Origin: an uncultured Pseudanabaenaceae cyanobacterium
GTDB lineage: Bacteria > Cyanobacteriota > Cyanobacteriia > Pseudanabaenales > Pseudanabaenaceae
NCBI GenBank assembly: GCA_937927915.1
Contig: CALGKB010000002.1
Location: forward strand, 1-64,000
DNA length: 64,000 nucleotides
Direction: 5' to 3'
Shown: positions 51,805 through 61,413 of the stretch, piece after piece
Layout of the letters: every line of letters begins with the position of its first letter
Position numbering within the stretch: position 1 is the stretch's first letter
The notes under the pieces: model-generated
What the model saw: only the letters and a program-made list of their open reading frames with translations
Told to the model about the DNA's origin: nothing
The model's database searches: none
Program-made: the position numbers and the translations under genes

Positions 51805-53721
51805 TTAGAAGAAAGAAACGATTGAGATGTTGTCGAAGATTCCGCTAGACAATCCAGAAGGCAACTGAGCAACTACTACAAATGTAGATGATGTGCCGCT
51901 CCCGTCCGCATCGAGGAGGAGCTTACCATTCGAGGAATTGTAGACGTAGGTTGGTCTCGTTTCAGAAGTAAAGGGGCTGTTATCACCTTCTACAAGAGGA
52001 GTAGCAGGATTGAACTGTATAAATACCCCAGGGAGACTAGGGAGAGTACCAATTCCCCCTGGAAATGCAGCAGCCAACAGCTGAATTACATCCCCCTCAC
52101 TCAGGTTAAAGTCTGTAATAACATCGCCATCAGAGTCATCAATCTGAAAAATATCTGCTCCACTGCCACCTGTTAATGTGTCTTTATCATCACCACCATC
52201 TATCGTGTCGTTGCCATCACCACCGAAGATTGTGTCTCTGCCATCACCACCATTGATTATGTCGTCGCCACCTAGTCCAAAGATTCGATCATTACCGTCT
52301 AAACCGTTAATCGTATCATTGAAGTTGGTAGAAAAGTTAGATGGTGTGCCTGTTACGCCTGCAGAAGATGTAGAATCAATCACATCATCATTTGAAGTGC
52401 CAGTGATATTATTACCTAAAGTCACAACAAAGTCAGCGATCGTTACTGTGGCTGTGTTTGGCGCACCGATCGTGTAATTTACGTTGCTTGCTAAGGTGAG
52501 AGTAACTGTCTCGTTTCCTTCAATCAAACCGTCAAACAGAGGATTGATGGTAATTGTGGTAGAAGACTGACCAATCGGGATGACAACGGAAGATGAAATA
52601 CTGGTATAGTCTGTTCCGTTAGTGGCAGTACCACCGATCGTGTAGTTCACTGTCAAAGGTTGAGAAAGATCACCACCCGATCGGGTAATAGTGAATAACC
52701 CTGTATCTGTTGGAGGCAAAGAAGAAGAGCTAGGTTCCGTTGCCGTAGGGTCAGTTGCCACGATCGTTACTGTCGGTAAAATGACTGTGCTATCCTCGAT
52801 CGTTACTGTGGCAGTGTTTTGACTACCGATCGTGTAATTTACGTTGCTTGCTAAGGTGAGAATAACTGTCTCGTTTCCTTCAATCAAACCGTCAAACAGA
52901 GGATTGATGGTAATTGTGGTAGAAGACTGACCGATCGGGATAACAACGGAAGATGAAATACTGGTATAGTCTGTTCCGTTAGTGGCAGTACCACCGATCG
53001 TGTAGTTCACTGTCAAAGGTTGAGAAAGATCACCACCCGATCGGGTAACTGTAAATACACCAGGATCGCTAGGAGAAGTAGAAGTAAGAGGTTCCTTCGC
53101 TAAACTATCAGTTGCCACGATCGTGACAGTAGGCAGATCAATCGCGCCCAAAATATCAGTAAAGACAAGATTAGGAGTATTAGGGAGAAAGATCGTAAAA
53201 TTAGGAGTAGAACCTGGAGCTAGAAAACCCCTTAAAGTTCTAGTACTTTGGTCAAAAATAAGGTCATTGGCATCAAATGATTGACCGCCAGGGACAGAAG
53301 GTAAGGAGCGAAACTTAAAGACAAAATTAGAACTACTAGCTCCATTACGTTGCAAAAAGGAAATACGATCACTACCGCTAACAAAATCATTGATCGTGTC
53401 TTGATCAGCTTCAGCCCTAAAATCTACACTAGTGCCAAAGTCACTATCTAAAAATCGGAATATGTCGCTACCAAGACCACCTTGCAGAGTATCTATCCCT
53501 TGACCACCACGAATTTCATCATTGCCATCACCACCAAAGAGAGAATCATTGCCTAAACTACCATTCAATGTGTCATTCCCAGAACCTGTCGTGATACTGA
53601 CTCTGGTTATTGTGTCTGCCGTATTAACTAATAACCCCTGGGTGAAACTAGGCAAAACAATGCGCGCCTCACCTGTTCCCTCGATCGAGATTGTGTTGCC
53701 AGAAATAAAATAACGTGCCAT
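51805..53721 (-). CDS. RTX / Calx-beta surface protein (638 aa)
   Basis: The order of parts is a short beta region, RTX repeats (GSLGNDSLFGGDGNDEIRGG, about 50-80), a linker domain and two almost identical Calx-beta domains (about 200-430; SGGDLSQPLTVNYTIGGTAT). A second RTX block follows (GDGRDTIFGGDGNDTIDGGD), then a C-terminal module with PTYVYNSSNGKLLLDADGSG and final IVSFF. The two Calx-beta domains come from a 360-base DNA duplication. No signal peptide is present, so type I secretion is likely. It starts 35 bases after the stop of the 1382-residue relative. Confidence 0.85.
   Translation of the reverse strand: MARYFISGNTISIEGTGEARIVLPSFTQGLLVNTADTITRVSITTGSGNDTLNGSLGNDSLFGGDGNDEIRGGQGIDTLQGGLGSDIFRFLDSDFGTSVDFRAEADQDTINDFVSGSDRISFLQRNGASSSNFVFKFRSLPSVPGGQSFDANDLIFDQSTRTLRGFLAPGSTPNFTIFLPNTPNLVFTDILGAIDLPTVTIVATDSLAKEPLTSTSPSDPGVFTVTRSGGDLSQPLTVNYTIGGTATNGTDYTSISSSVVIPIGQSSTTITINPLFDGLIEGNETVILTLASNVNYTIGSQNTATVTIEDSTVILPTVTIVATDPTATEPSSSSLPPTDTGLFTITRSGGDLSQPLTVNYTIGGTATNGTDYTSISSSVVIPIGQSSTTITINPLFDGLIEGNETVTLTLASNVNYTIGAPNTATVTIADFVVTLGNNITGTSNDDVIDSTSSAGVTGTPSNFSTNFNDTINGLDGNDRIFGLGGDDIINGGDGRDTIFGGDGNDTIDGGDDKDTLTGGSGADIFQIDDSDGDVITDFNLSEGDVIQLLAAAFPGGIGTLPSLPGVFIQFNPATPLVEGDNSPFTSETRPTYVYNSSNGKLLLDADGSGTSSTFVVVAQLPSGLSSGIFDNISIVSFF
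52437..53048. repeat. near-identical direct repeats, 252 bases at 360-base period
   Basis: Bases 52437-52688 and 52797-53048 match at all but about eight positions (manual comparison). The repeats encode the two Calx-beta domains of the surrounding RTX gene. Such high DNA identity means a recent duplication or ongoing gene conversion. Confidence 0.9.
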
Positions 53722-53756
53722 ATTGCCTCCTATACTACGTCTTGTTGTCGTCTAAC

Positions 53757-56700
53757 TTAGAAAGAAGAAACGATCGCTATTTTCTCAAAGAGAGAGCTAC
53801 TCAGATTGCTAGGTAACTGAGCAATTAACTCAAATGTATTGGTAGGATTTGTACCATCCCGATCGAGTAATAATCTGCCAGAAATTGCATCGTAGACATA
53901 GGTGGGTTTTGTACCTACAGGGCTGTTCAAATCTGGCGTAAACGAACTAGAGAAAGAGGTACTGGAATTAAAGACAAGATCGATCGCACCAGATACTCCC
54001 AAAGAAAAGAGAGTACCTATACCACCAGGATAGTTATTAGCTAATAGTTCAATTCTGTCATTATCTGATCCTGATAAAGAGAAGTCGGTAATCACATCCC
54101 CTTCCGATCGGTTAATTTGAAAGACATCAGCCCCTGAACCGCCAGTTAATGTATCTCTACCATCTCCACCATCGAGGGTGTCATTACCACTTGTACCCAC
54201 TAGGGAATCATTACCTGCTAGACCTCTGATTACATTGAACACTCCAGCAGCAGGAATGACGGTCACAGTTGCCGTAGCGGTGGGTGTAGATTGCCCGGCG
54301 GGAGCGATCGTGTAAGAGAAAGTACCCGATGCCAGGGAACTAGGTGTAAAGATGACTGTTTGGTTTGCTGAATCCAGAACAACAGTGCCCCCTGTGCCAG
54401 GACTGACGCTGATAATTCGCACATTGCCTGTAGGTGAATCGTTTGCCAATAGCTGACTAAAGGGAATAACGATCGGTTGTGTTCCTCCTCCACCAATCAA
54501 GGTATCGTTCCCAGGGGTACCAATCAAAACATTACCAGCTACCGTCCCTTGGATCGTGTCATTTACAGCATTGATGAGCACTGAACTATCCTCGATCGTT
54601 ACTGTAGCCGTATTTGGGGTACCGATCGTGTAAGCTGTGGTACTAGTGATGGTGAGGATAACAGTTTCCACAGGCTCTAATTCATTGTCTGCCAGGGGTG
54701 AAACAATCACATCGACAAAGTTCTGACCAGCAGGAATAATTACCTTGTTATCCAAACTCACATAGTCAACTCCATTCGTAGCAGTGCCGCTAATATTGTA
54801 AGTCACCAGCAAATCTTGAGAATTGTTCCCCTCCCGTTTAATACGGAAAACCCCAGCAAATTCACCCCTGCCTGCTGTGACTGCATTGGGATTGGGCACT
54901 GAGGAAGTGTTGATGATATTAAGAACAACAGTTTCCCCCGTGCGGAGACCTCTACTCGTTTGGACTTCGCCACCAATTGCGACTTCCGTAGTGTTGAGCG
55001 CTGCATCAGGGGGATCCCCACCTTGATTTAATGCAGTAACTTCTAAGATGTTAACCCCAGGCAGTAAATTGAAAGTGATAGACGTACCCGCGCTAGTGAG
55101 TAACAGATCATTGTTAACAACTACTCCATTGAGAGCTACTCTAATTCTGTCGCCATCTTGAATTTCATTATCTCGAAAACGAACAGATACTTGGTTTTGG
55201 GCAACGGTAACGTCTCTAAAACCACTAGTAGGAGGTTCTTTAGCATTGGGATCAACAGCTTCTACCGTCACGATCGGTCTATTTTCTGTAATCGTCACAG
55301 TAGCAGAATTACCACCAACGATAGTAAGACTGACAGTTTCATCCCCTGGTATGTTGTCGTTATCTGCCTTGGGCACGATCGTTATTGTTTCAAAACCCCG
55401 TGCATCCCGAATAACAATCTGACCTCTATTGCCCGTGATACTAAAACCAATAGGATTACTAGAGATAACTTCGTAGTCCCGGTTAAAATCAGCACTACCC
55501 TCCAGCGTAAATTCAACCACAAAATCCCCCGTTGTATCTTGTACCCCGTCTGGTCTTACAGGACGAGCGATCGCAAAAACTCCAACCCTATTCTCGATCG
55601 GTGGTCTTTCTGCCACAGCTTGAGTGGCAACTACACTGGCAACACCAGGACGACGATCGGCAATTGTAACTGTATCGGATTTGTCTGCCCCTAGGATAAA
55701 CCTCTCTCTGTTTTCCACGAGCGTGAGAATTACAGTTTCATTGCCCTCTACCAAGCTATCGGCTCTGGGAATAATCTCTACATCTACGCTCGATCGCCCT
55801 GCCGGAATCGTCACAGCCAAAGGAATAGACTGGTAATCCTCCCCGATCGTGGCAGTACCCGTCAAAGTAAAAGACACTGGCAAATCTCTAGTGGTTAACC
55901 CCGTTCGACTGATAGTAAATCTGCCAGGATCAGGATCGAAACCTAACCCTCCTTCTTGCGCATTGGGGTCTGTTGCCTTGACTGTGACCACTGGAGGAGT
56001 ATCCTCGATCGTAATAGAGGCATTGCTATTACCCAAATTGAAGCCTGTCCCTGGTAAAAGACTAAAGTTAATTGATTCTTCTCCTTCTACCAAATCATCT
56101 GCTAGAGGAATGACCCTAATTGTGACAGAGCTAGCCCCCGCCGGAATTATCACCCGATCGATAACATCAGGCTCCAATCTAAAATCAGCTCCTCTAGTAG
56201 CATTTCCTCCAATGCCTGAAATAGATATACCTACACTTAAAGGCTGGGTTGTGCTGCCAGTACGGGAAATGATGAATTCTCCTGGTGTGATAGATTCACT
56301 CCCGATCGGTTCTTTAATGCGGTTATTATTTGCTCTAATACTGACAACCGGAATTTCAACGGGATTAAACTGCAGCTCTTTTTGTTCCCTGACTATGTTA
56401 CTGTCGTCTTCCACTGTGATAAACAAAGTGCTGTTTTCTGGTGTAAAGCCAGTAGCCCTAATCTGTCGGAGAGTTTCATTGATTTGAGCTACAGTTCCCC
56501 GCAAGTCTATATAATTGTTGTCGGGTATGCCATCCCGATCCCGTAAAGGGGCACTAGCAGGCACTGTTAGAGCTACAGGAGGAGCAACGGGATTGGATAA
56601 GTTAGGAATAGTCGTCAAAATAACTGTCAATTCGGCACTGTCATCCTCGATCGTAATCCCCAAAGGACTGGCAACCCCAACATTAGCAGTCAATCTGTCT

Positions 56701-57905
56701 AAGCCTTTTACGATCGGTGCACTACTTCTGACATCAAAAATTATACCCGGTTGCTTGCTAACAGGACGGTCACTGCGATCAGCACTGAGGTCATCTAAAA
56801 ACAGATCAACCCCGATCTTACCTGTTCTGGTACTAGAGAAAGTAGACCGTTGTAGAGCCTCGTTAATTTCACTAATTGGTCTGTTATTTAATTCCACCCG
56901 ATTAGGAGCAGGATTCGTATCTCCAGGCACATTTAACGTCACTCCCTCTGGAGCATTCAAAATCAAAAACGCTCTGTCACTATCTTGATCGAAAATACTA
57001 AAACTAAAAGGTTGGACTTGTCCAGGACGCACACTGATAGGAACTGCAGGCAAGTTACGAAACTCTGGTAAAGCATTGCGAGGAGAAGCTTGCACAGTAA
57101 AAGGCAAACTAACTTCAGAAGACAATCCTTCATTATCCGTTGCAATAATTTTCAGAGCTGCATTAGTCAATACAATAGGAGTCGTGTAGCTGATATTGCT
57201 GATAGATAAATTGGTTCCCCGTAAACCTTCTAAAACAACAACCCCAGGCGCAGGATTAGTATCGTTTGCCGCTGTCAATGTTCCCCCTGGAGTCTCAATC
57301 CTTAAACTGGCAATCCCCCGATCGTCTGTTACTGTGATAGTCGGAATCTGAATGGTCTGCCCCTGTCCTAAGCTGAAAGATGGCTGCCCTAAAGTAATGA
57401 CTGGCGGTCGATTCGCCACAAAGACCACGTTGGCAATTTGAATATCATCAATCCCAAACTCCCTCTGCACTCCCCCCAACTCGATCGTTTTAACATTGCC
57501 CGTAAACGGTACAGTGAAAATAGGATTAGTAGCTGGGGTGATGTTATAGCCCAAACTAAGGTCAGTGCGGGGCAAAGTGCGATTAACTAATATTTGATTA
57601 TTAGCATCCCGCAAAATCACTCGATTGTTTTCAGTAAAAGGAGAAGTATAACGGAAACGCAATTCTCCAGAGGCAATTTGATTGAAACCTTCTAAGGTGA
57701 TGATAACCGTAGGACTGTCAAAGGAAGCAACAACCCTATTGTCATTGGTGAAGTTTCCATCTCCCCCAGCAGTTTGGTTGAGTAAAGCTAGAGCGTTGTT
57801 ATCAAAAATGAACCTGCCATTGGGGAAATCTCCCCCAGCATTTACAGAACCGACGGGACGGGAAGAAGCAAAATCCTCAAATGTTAGAACCGCTGTCTGC
57901 ACCAT
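53757..57905 (-). CDS. giant Calx-beta / cadherin-like / RTX surface protein (1382 aa)
   Basis: The N-terminal ~160 residues (TFEDFASSRPVGSVNAGGDF) form a beta-sandwich-like module. Cadherin-like segments follow (ITVTDDRGIASLRIETPGGT), then about five Calx-beta domains (IPAGRSSVDVEIIPRADSLV) and a cadherin_5-like unit (LLANDSPTGNVRIISVSPGT). RTX repeats come next (GLAGNDSLVGTSGNDTLDGG), then a C-terminal module (PTYVYDAISGRLLLDRDGTN, final IVSSF) shared with the 51805 protein. No signal peptide is present. A large calcium-dependent adhesin or matrix protein is the likely role. Confidence 0.85.
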   Translation of the reverse strand: MVQTAVLTFEDFASSRPVGSVNAGGDFPNGRFIFDNNALALLNQTAGGDGNFTNDNRVVASFDSPTVIITLEGFNQIASGELRFRYTSPFTENNRVILRDANNQILVNRTLPRTDLSLGYNITPATNPIFTVPFTGNVKTIELGGVQREFGIDDIQIANVVFVANRPPVITLGQPSFSLGQGQTIQIPTITVTDDRGIASLRIETPGGTLTAANDTNPAPGVVVLEGLRGTNLSISNISYTTPIVLTNAALKIIATDNEGLSSEVSLPFTVQASPRNALPEFRNLPAVPISVRPGQVQPFSFSIFDQDSDRAFLILNAPEGVTLNVPGDTNPAPNRVELNNRPISEINEALQRSTFSSTRTGKIGVDLFLDDLSADRSDRPVSKQPGIIFDVRSSAPIVKGLDRLTANVGVASPLGITIEDDSAELTVILTTIPNLSNPVAPPVALTVPASAPLRDRDGIPDNNYIDLRGTVAQINETLRQIRATGFTPENSTLFITVEDDSNIVREQKELQFNPVEIPVVSIRANNNRIKEPIGSESITPGEFIISRTGSTTQPLSVGISISGIGGNATRGADFRLEPDVIDRVIIPAGASSVTIRVIPLADDLVEGEESINFSLLPGTGFNLGNSNASITIEDTPPVVTVKATDPNAQEGGLGFDPDPGRFTISRTGLTTRDLPVSFTLTGTATIGEDYQSIPLAVTIPAGRSSVDVEIIPRADSLVEGNETVILTLVENRERFILGADKSDTVTIADRRPGVASVVATQAVAERPPIENRVGVFAIARPVRPDGVQDTTGDFVVEFTLEGSADFNRDYEVISSNPIGFSITGNRGQIVIRDARGFETITIVPKADNDNIPGDETVSLTIVGGNSATVTITENRPIVTVEAVDPNAKEPPTSGFRDVTVAQNQVSVRFRDNEIQDGDRIRVALNGVVVNNDLLLTSAGTSITFNLLPGVNILEVTALNQGGDPPDAALNTTEVAIGGEVQTSRGLRTGETVVLNIINTSSVPNPNAVTAGRGEFAGVFRIKREGNNSQDLLVTYNISGTATNGVDYVSLDNKVIIPAGQNFVDVIVSPLADNELEPVETVILTITSTTAYTIGTPNTATVTIEDSSVLINAVNDTIQGTVAGNVLIGTPGNDTLIGGGGTQPIVIPFSQLLANDSPTGNVRIISVSPGTGGTVVLDSANQTVIFTPSSLASGTFSYTIAPAGQSTPTATATVTVIPAAGVFNVIRGLAGNDSLVGTSGNDTLDGGDGRDTLTGGSGADVFQINRSEGDVITDFSLSGSDNDRIELLANNYPGGIGTLFSLGVSGAIDLVFNSSTSFSSSFTPDLNSPVGTKPTYVYDAISGRLLLDRDGTNPTNTFELIAQLPSNLSSSLFEKIAIVSSF

Positions 57906-57939
57906 ATTTCACATTCCTTATTCAACGATTGGGTTAAAA

Positions 57940-58353
57940 TTATTTGAGAGTTGTTGTAGAACCAGTCACACTCCCTGCAGAAGAGCCAGAAGCTGGTGGA
58001 GGCACAAAAATGCCGCTACTTTCACTTGCTGGAGGACGGACAAAAATACCGAAAGAAGGAGTAGAAGGAGCAGGAGGCTCAGGGGTATTGGGAGTTATAT
58101 CCACCGAAGTTAAAGAAGTTCTCGATTCTGTTGCTAGACCGGGATCGCTTACCCCACTGAGGGCATCAGTTAAAAAAGTGGCACTAAACCCTTCCGTTTG
58201 TCTGGTCTGCTGATCCTCCCTAATCTCCTGGTTTGTTGGGGTTGTTAAACGCCGCTCTTCTTCAAAAAAGCTAGGACGGGGTCTCCTATCCTGGGCTTGG
58301 ACTGCCAAACTCAGACTTAACAGAATTGTGCAAACTAAAAATGGTTTTAACAT
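57940..58353 (-). CDS. small secreted Pro/Ser-rich protein
   Basis: The 137-residue protein has a clear signal peptide with an AQA-type cleavage site (MLKPFLVCTILLSLSLAVQA, then QDRRPRPS). The mature part is rich in Pro, Ser and Thr and contains two copies of a GIFVxPPASxSS motif (GIFVRPPASESSGIFVPPPA). It lacks known domains. It lies between the SLH porin (11 bases away) and the 1382-residue RTX gene (34 bases away), so it belongs to the same surface-protein cluster. Function unknown. Confidence 0.65.
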   Translation of the reverse strand: MLKPFLVCTILLSLSLAVQAQDRRPRPSFFEEERRLTTPTNQEIREDQQTRQTEGFSATFLTDALSGVSDPGLATESRTSLTSVDITPNTPEPPAPSTPSFGIFVRPPASESSGIFVPPPASGSSAGSVTGSTTTLK

Positions 58354-58364
58354 TTTCCTTCTCC

Positions 58365-59957
58365 TTAAAAACGGAAGACAGTACGAATAGTGCCGACAAA
58401 AATTGTATCCCTACCGCTGGCGTGGTCTGGATTGGTCACAAAAAAGAAACCTGGAGTAATAGAAATATTCCGATCGACTCTGTAACGATAGAAGACTTCA
58501 TAGTGTAAACCAGTTGCCCGATCGCTGATGTCTACCCCTGTCGCCGAGCGTCCGTCTGTCAAGCGGGGTGGTTGACCAAACAAGAATGCTAGTAAATCTC
58601 CCTGTCTGCCAAAGGGGTCACTCAGTCCTAGAGAAAAGAGATAGGTATTACTGTTAGCATAGGCAGAGGAGTTAACAGCATCACTGAATATCCAGCCGCC
58701 CCAAGCTCCAAAACGGATTGTGGGAGAAACTGCCCAGTTGAGAGTACCACTAATCGCATTGATTTGAGATGCCCCAATAAAACCGGAATTGTCGGCACTA
58801 AAACTACCTGTAACCGTTCCCAAATTGCCAGTGGCAGAATAGGCATTGATGTAACCAATCCCCGCCCATACCGTGTCAGCAGGTTTGGTCAATAATTGCA
58901 CCCCTAACGCACTGTTATTTGCCCCTGTAATGCCGCCAGTGACTGGGTTAGCGCTGTCCCTGGTCCCATAGGCAAATTGCAAACGGGCTTGATCACTCAG
59001 TAACCAGTCAAACCCCACCCCTGACTGCAGGTTACCAATCTTGAAGAGGGGACTAGCCTCGCCAAATCGGGAAATAGAACCCCTCCCTGTATCAAAGTAG
59101 GGAGAGTTGGGCGTAAGAACAGAACCTAAGCTAAACCCCGCTGGGCGGATAGTGAACACCACTTTATCATCAAAGGCAGCGAACCTGTACTCTAGGTTTT
59201 CAATGGCAAAATTGTTGTCTGTGGTGGACTGGTAGGACAGAAGCGCCATCTGCGTATTGAGGTTTTCCCTGCTCCCAAACCCAAGGACGGCATTGCTCCC
59301 CACTCTACCAAAATTAGCTGATTGCAAGCCAATCCTCAACCGATCGTTCCCCGTAAAGGATGCCACCACTTGTAACCTGGCCACATGGGGAAATACCACA
59401 TTGGGGTTACTACTGCCTGGAGGTGCACCCGATGCCCCTGCCAAACCAAAGACGACTTCTCCCCCCAGTTTAGCGACGGTGGTAAATTGCTGTTGTTCTA
59501 AGGTAGTGACTTTCTTTTCTAAACTGTCTATTCTGCCCTTGACGGCGGCTAGTTCGGCAGCAAATTCTTCCTGCAATCTCTGTAGTGTTACCAAATCCTC
59601 TTTACTGACCTTGTCTGCTAAGCCCGCTGACACAAGCTCGTTAATTTTTGTTAGACAGGCGTTCAAGCCAGCGGCAAACTCGTAACGGCTAAGAGCGCGC
59701 TGCCCTCGATAGGTGCGATCGGGATACCCTGCCATACAGCCATAGCGTTCTACTAAGCTCTGGAGGGCGCTAAATGCCCAATCCGTCGGCTGTACGTCCG
59801 ATAGTTGGGAAACACTAGTAACCTGTGCCATGGCAGGCAAGTCCTCTGGAGGCACGCTGGTATTAGCCTCGATCGATTGCGCTAGCACGCCGCAGGAGTA
59901 TACCATTGCCCCAAAAGTTAAGCCCAGCCCTACTGCCTTCCTCATAACTTTCCTCAC
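58365..59957 (-). CDS. SLH-domain outer membrane porin (OprB-like / iron uptake porin family)
   Basis: The 530-residue protein has a signal peptide (about 1-27, ending VLAQ), then an SLH domain (SDVQPTDWAFSALQSLVERY, AGYPDRTYRGQRALSRYEFA). A coiled-coil spacer follows (about 110-160; GRIDSLEKKVTTLEQQQ), then a beta-barrel of the cyanobacterial porin family ending in Phe (GTIRTVFRF). SLH domains tie such porins to the peptidoglycan. Some cyanobacterial members import iron; the substrate here is unknown. A 250-base spacer separates it from the divergent hydroxylase gene. Confidence 0.88.
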   Translation of the reverse strand: MRKVMRKAVGLGLTFGAMVYSCGVLAQSIEANTSVPPEDLPAMAQVTSVSQLSDVQPTDWAFSALQSLVERYGCMAGYPDRTYRGQRALSRYEFAAGLNACLTKINELVSAGLADKVSKEDLVTLQRLQEEFAAELAAVKGRIDSLEKKVTTLEQQQFTTVAKLGGEVVFGLAGASGAPPGSSNPNVVFPHVARLQVVASFTGNDRLRIGLQSANFGRVGSNAVLGFGSRENLNTQMALLSYQSTTDNNFAIENLEYRFAAFDDKVVFTIRPAGFSLGSVLTPNSPYFDTGRGSISRFGEASPLFKIGNLQSGVGFDWLLSDQARLQFAYGTRDSANPVTGGITGANNSALGVQLLTKPADTVWAGIGYINAYSATGNLGTVTGSFSADNSGFIGASQINAISGTLNWAVSPTIRFGAWGGWIFSDAVNSSAYANSNTYLFSLGLSDPFGRQGDLLAFLFGQPPRLTDGRSATGVDISDRATGLHYEVFYRYRVDRNISITPGFFFVTNPDHASGRDTIFVGTIRTVFRF

Positions 59958-60207
59958 ACTATCTAACTAACTTAACAGTAGTTACAATCCCCCGTCAAGG
60001 ATGAAAGGAGAACATACAACAAACTCAGTTTCAGAAATTAGACTCCACCAATTCACTTTTATAATTTCCATTTTTTCCCATAGTTTGAGGTGACATCAGT
60101 AAAAGTTGTGGCAGATTGAGTAATAGCCAAGGCAGTTTTTTACTAGAAACTAACCGATCGTTTTGTTGGGCTAAACTAGAAAAGATAAGTTTTGTTAAGT
60201 CAAAGTC

Positions 60208-61413
60208 ATGTTTGATGTGCTGATTGTGGGGGGGGGACTGGTGGGAGCTGCCCTCGCCTGTGGTTTACGCCATAGTCCCTGGCGGGTAGGTATTGTGGAA
60301 CCCCGATCGGAGTACTTGCAGGGGAATTTTGGCAGCGATATGCGCACTAGCGCTGTAGCGTGGGGGTCTGTGCTCTATTGGCAGAGTATTGGGCTGTGGC
60401 AGGAGATGCTGGCGGCGGGAGCAACGCCCATGCACAAAATTATCATCACTGATGGAGATGCCCCAACAACGGTCTGTCTGGAGGCGAAGGATATGGGAGT
60501 GGATGCCCTGGGGTATGTGGTCCCCAATCAAGTCACCCTGTCTACCCTGTGGCGGACCCTCCGGTCAGCATCCAATGTGGAAATCATCTGCCCTGCGCGG
60601 GTTACTGGTGTTGAGCTGGGGGAAGCGGCAGTACAGGTGGCAGTGACTAGGGAAGGGGGGACAGAGGTCCTCTCTACTAAACTCCTAGTGGCAGCAGATG
60701 GCAAGCACTCCTTTCTGCGGGAGAAAGTGGGTATCAAAACCGATCGGCGCTACTATGACCAAGCCTGTGTTGTCCTGCGGGTACAAATCGCTAACCCCCA
60801 CCACAACGTTGCCTATGAGAGATTCCGATCGACTGGCACCTTTGCCGTTTTGCCCTTGGGGGATAATCAATGTGGCGTGGTGTGGACAGTCAAACAAACA
60901 GCAGTAGATGAGGTGTTACAGTTGGACAGGGAGACGATCGAAGCAGAGTTACAACGGCGCTTTCCCCCCCCATTGGGCAAGGTGTCTTTGCTGTCCCCCC
61001 ATTTGACTTACTATACGCCCCAGTGGTTGCACGCCCAGCAGTACGTCAAACACCGCTTCCTGTTGATTGGGGATGCTGCCCATACCACTTCCCCCCTGGC
61101 AGGACAGGGCATGAACCTGGGCATTAGGGATGTAGCTTGTCTGCGGCAACTTCTATACCAGGCAAAAGACCCCGGTGCCCCAACGGTATTGCAGGAATAT
61201 GAAAGGCAACGCTACTGGGACAATTTAGGGGTGATTTCCCTGACAGATTTCAGCAATCGTCTGTTTTCCAACGAGCTGTGGTGGTGTCAAGTGATCAGAC
61301 AGGTGGGGCTAAATTTCTTACATCTACCCTTGGTCAAACAGCCCTTCATGTACTTTATGATGGGTATGCACTGTGCTCCCCAATACTGTGAGAAAGTTCC
61401 TGCCCTTTCTTGA
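60208..61413 (+). CDS. FAD-dependent hydroxylase of the UbiH/Coq6 family
   Basis: The 401-residue monooxygenase has the N-terminal FAD fold VGGGLVGAALACGLRHSP, the middle LLVAADGKHSFLREKVGIKT motif (DG motif) and the C-terminal FAD motif LIGDAAHTTSPLAGQGMNLG. Length and motifs match the UbiH/UbiF/Coq6 group of aromatic-ring hydroxylases. Cyanobacteria make plastoquinone and not ubiquinone, so the substrate is unclear; a quinone ring step is possible. It overlaps ftsW by 26 bases. Confidence 0.88.
   Translation: MFDVLIVGGGLVGAALACGLRHSPWRVGIVEPRSEYLQGNFGSDMRTSAVAWGSVLYWQSIGLWQEMLAAGATPMHKIIITDGDAPTTVCLEAKDMGVDALGYVVPNQVTLSTLWRTLRSASNVEIICPARVTGVELGEAAVQVAVTREGGTEVLSTKLLVAADGKHSFLREKVGIKTDRRYYDQACVVLRVQIANPHHNVAYERFRSTGTFAVLPLGDNQCGVVWTVKQTAVDEVLQLDRETIEAELQRRFPPPLGKVSLLSPHLTYYTPQWLHAQQYVKHRFLLIGDAAHTTSPLAGQGMNLGIRDVACLRQLLYQAKDPGAPTVLQEYERQRYWDNLGVISLTDFSNRLFSNELWWCQVIRQVGLNFLHLPLVKQPFMYFMMGMHCAPQYCEKVPALS

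Noticed and set aside
55158-56988. Plus-strand frames of 157-212 codons inside the 1382-residue gene
   Set aside because: They are antisense to repeated Calx-beta units; composition and lack of starts mark them as shadows.
51700-60000. Horizontally acquired island carrying the RTX genes
   Set aside because: No integrase, transposase, tRNA-linked repeats or attachment sites flank the cluster, and CGATCG density stays like the rest of the window.
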